Shown in pieces: positions 35,428 to 35,610 of a DNA stretch of 35,610 bases (positions are counted from its first letter, which is position 1; the number at the start of each line of letters is the position of its first letter). This DNA is from Arcticibacter svalbardensis MN12-7 (GTDB lineage: Bacteria > Bacteroidota > Bacteroidia > Sphingobacteriales > Sphingobacteriaceae): NCBI RefSeq assembly GCF_000403135.1, contig NZ_AQPN01000062.1:1-35610 (forward strand). The letters run 5' to 3'. The notes beneath the pieces are model-generated. The model was given only the letters and a program-made list of their open reading frames with translations, was not told the origin of the DNA and did no database searches. A program made the translations under genes and the position numbers.

Positions 35428-35610
35428 CTACAGGAACCCATTGAGTGCCATCATAGACATAATAGATCCTATCTGTTGTGTTATAAAAGTATTTCCAGCT
35501 GATGGACTAGATGGAGGTGTAGTACCACTTGGAACTGATCCTGATTTGCTATCTACATATTTTTTAGTGGTAGCATCCTGATCGTTTGTTGGATCTGAAA
35601 GGTTACTGAT
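35428..35610 (-). pseudogene. Upstream fragment of the S74 protein gene, separated by a 1-nt frameshift (runs off window)
   Basis: From 35610 the minus strand reads ISNLSDPTNDQDATTKKYVD, matching ISNLLDPATDQDAATKKYVD inside the downstream frame, so it is an earlier repeat of the same protein. After GNTF the frame shifts: the expected continuation FYNTTDR...YVYDGTQW is found one base out of step. The fragment instead reads a short false tail to a TAG at 35430-35428. The missing base is in or beside the AAAA run at 35485-35488 (TTTT on the coding strand). Either the gene is broken or the base was lost in sequencing. Confidence 0.75.

Noticed and set aside
34409-35610. A prophage indicated by the tail-fibre S74 domain
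   Set aside because: No capsid, terminase, portal, integrase or lysis gene is nearby, and the neighbours are T9SS and surface-protein genes. S74 domains also occur in bacterial surface proteins.

Overview
The window looks like a chromosome segment from a Bacteroidota species, most likely a Sphingobacteriaceae/Pedobacter-like bacterium. The signs are a PorP/SprF protein and a CHU_C (type B) sorting domain of the type IX secretion system (T9SS), a DUF2147 protein, a LytS-type histidine kinase, an AT-rich composition, starts with little or no Shine-Dalgarno signal, and one clear Bacteroidota-type promoter (TTTG, 20 nt, TAnnTTTG). The genus is inferred; no rRNA or complete tRNA is present to fix it.

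Layout. Bases 1-716 (minus) hold the N-terminal part of a histidine kinase. The gene-free stretch 717-1264 holds a palindromic array of 11-bp repeats and the ackA terminator. Bases 1265-4576 (minus) are the pta-ackA operon for acetyl-CoA/acetate interconversion. The gene-free stretch 4577-4957 holds a Crp-like palindrome in front of pta, a long hairpin and a possible promoter for the next gene. Bases 4958-7727 (plus) carry a secreted YceI protein, an outer-membrane barrel protein, a terminator and a second YceI-like protein. From 7724 to 12446 come ordinary single genes: a 4-TM protein, a small coiled-coil protein, a lipoprotein, a DEAD-box helicase, mscL, a small membrane protein and an OsmC protein. 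The gene-free stretch 12447-12986 shows nothing recognisable up to about 12690. It then holds a complete-looking plus-strand ncRNA unit (promoter, folded body with a tRNA-like T-arm, strong terminator). A DUF2147 protein follows at 12987-13430.

Bases 13614-35610 are one minus-strand locus, read from right to left. It begins with a tail-fibre-like protein with a self-cleaving S74 chaperone domain, whose upstream part is broken by a 1-nt frameshift. Next comes a single 5671-residue secreted repeat protein filling 17 kb, then a thioredoxin-fold protein, a T9SS type B cargo protein and a PorP/SprF partner. Spacings of 4 to 54 nt suggest one transcript. The giant protein has about 34 fibronectin-III-like domains and 10 FISUMP (Fibrobacter succinogenes major paralogous) domains. 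The FISUMP part is built from units of about 307 codons that alternate between two types, giving a dimer repeat of about 1842 bp. The most plausible reading is a surface fibre or adhesin system with its own export partner. This locus and the unassigned ncRNA are the most interesting parts of the window.
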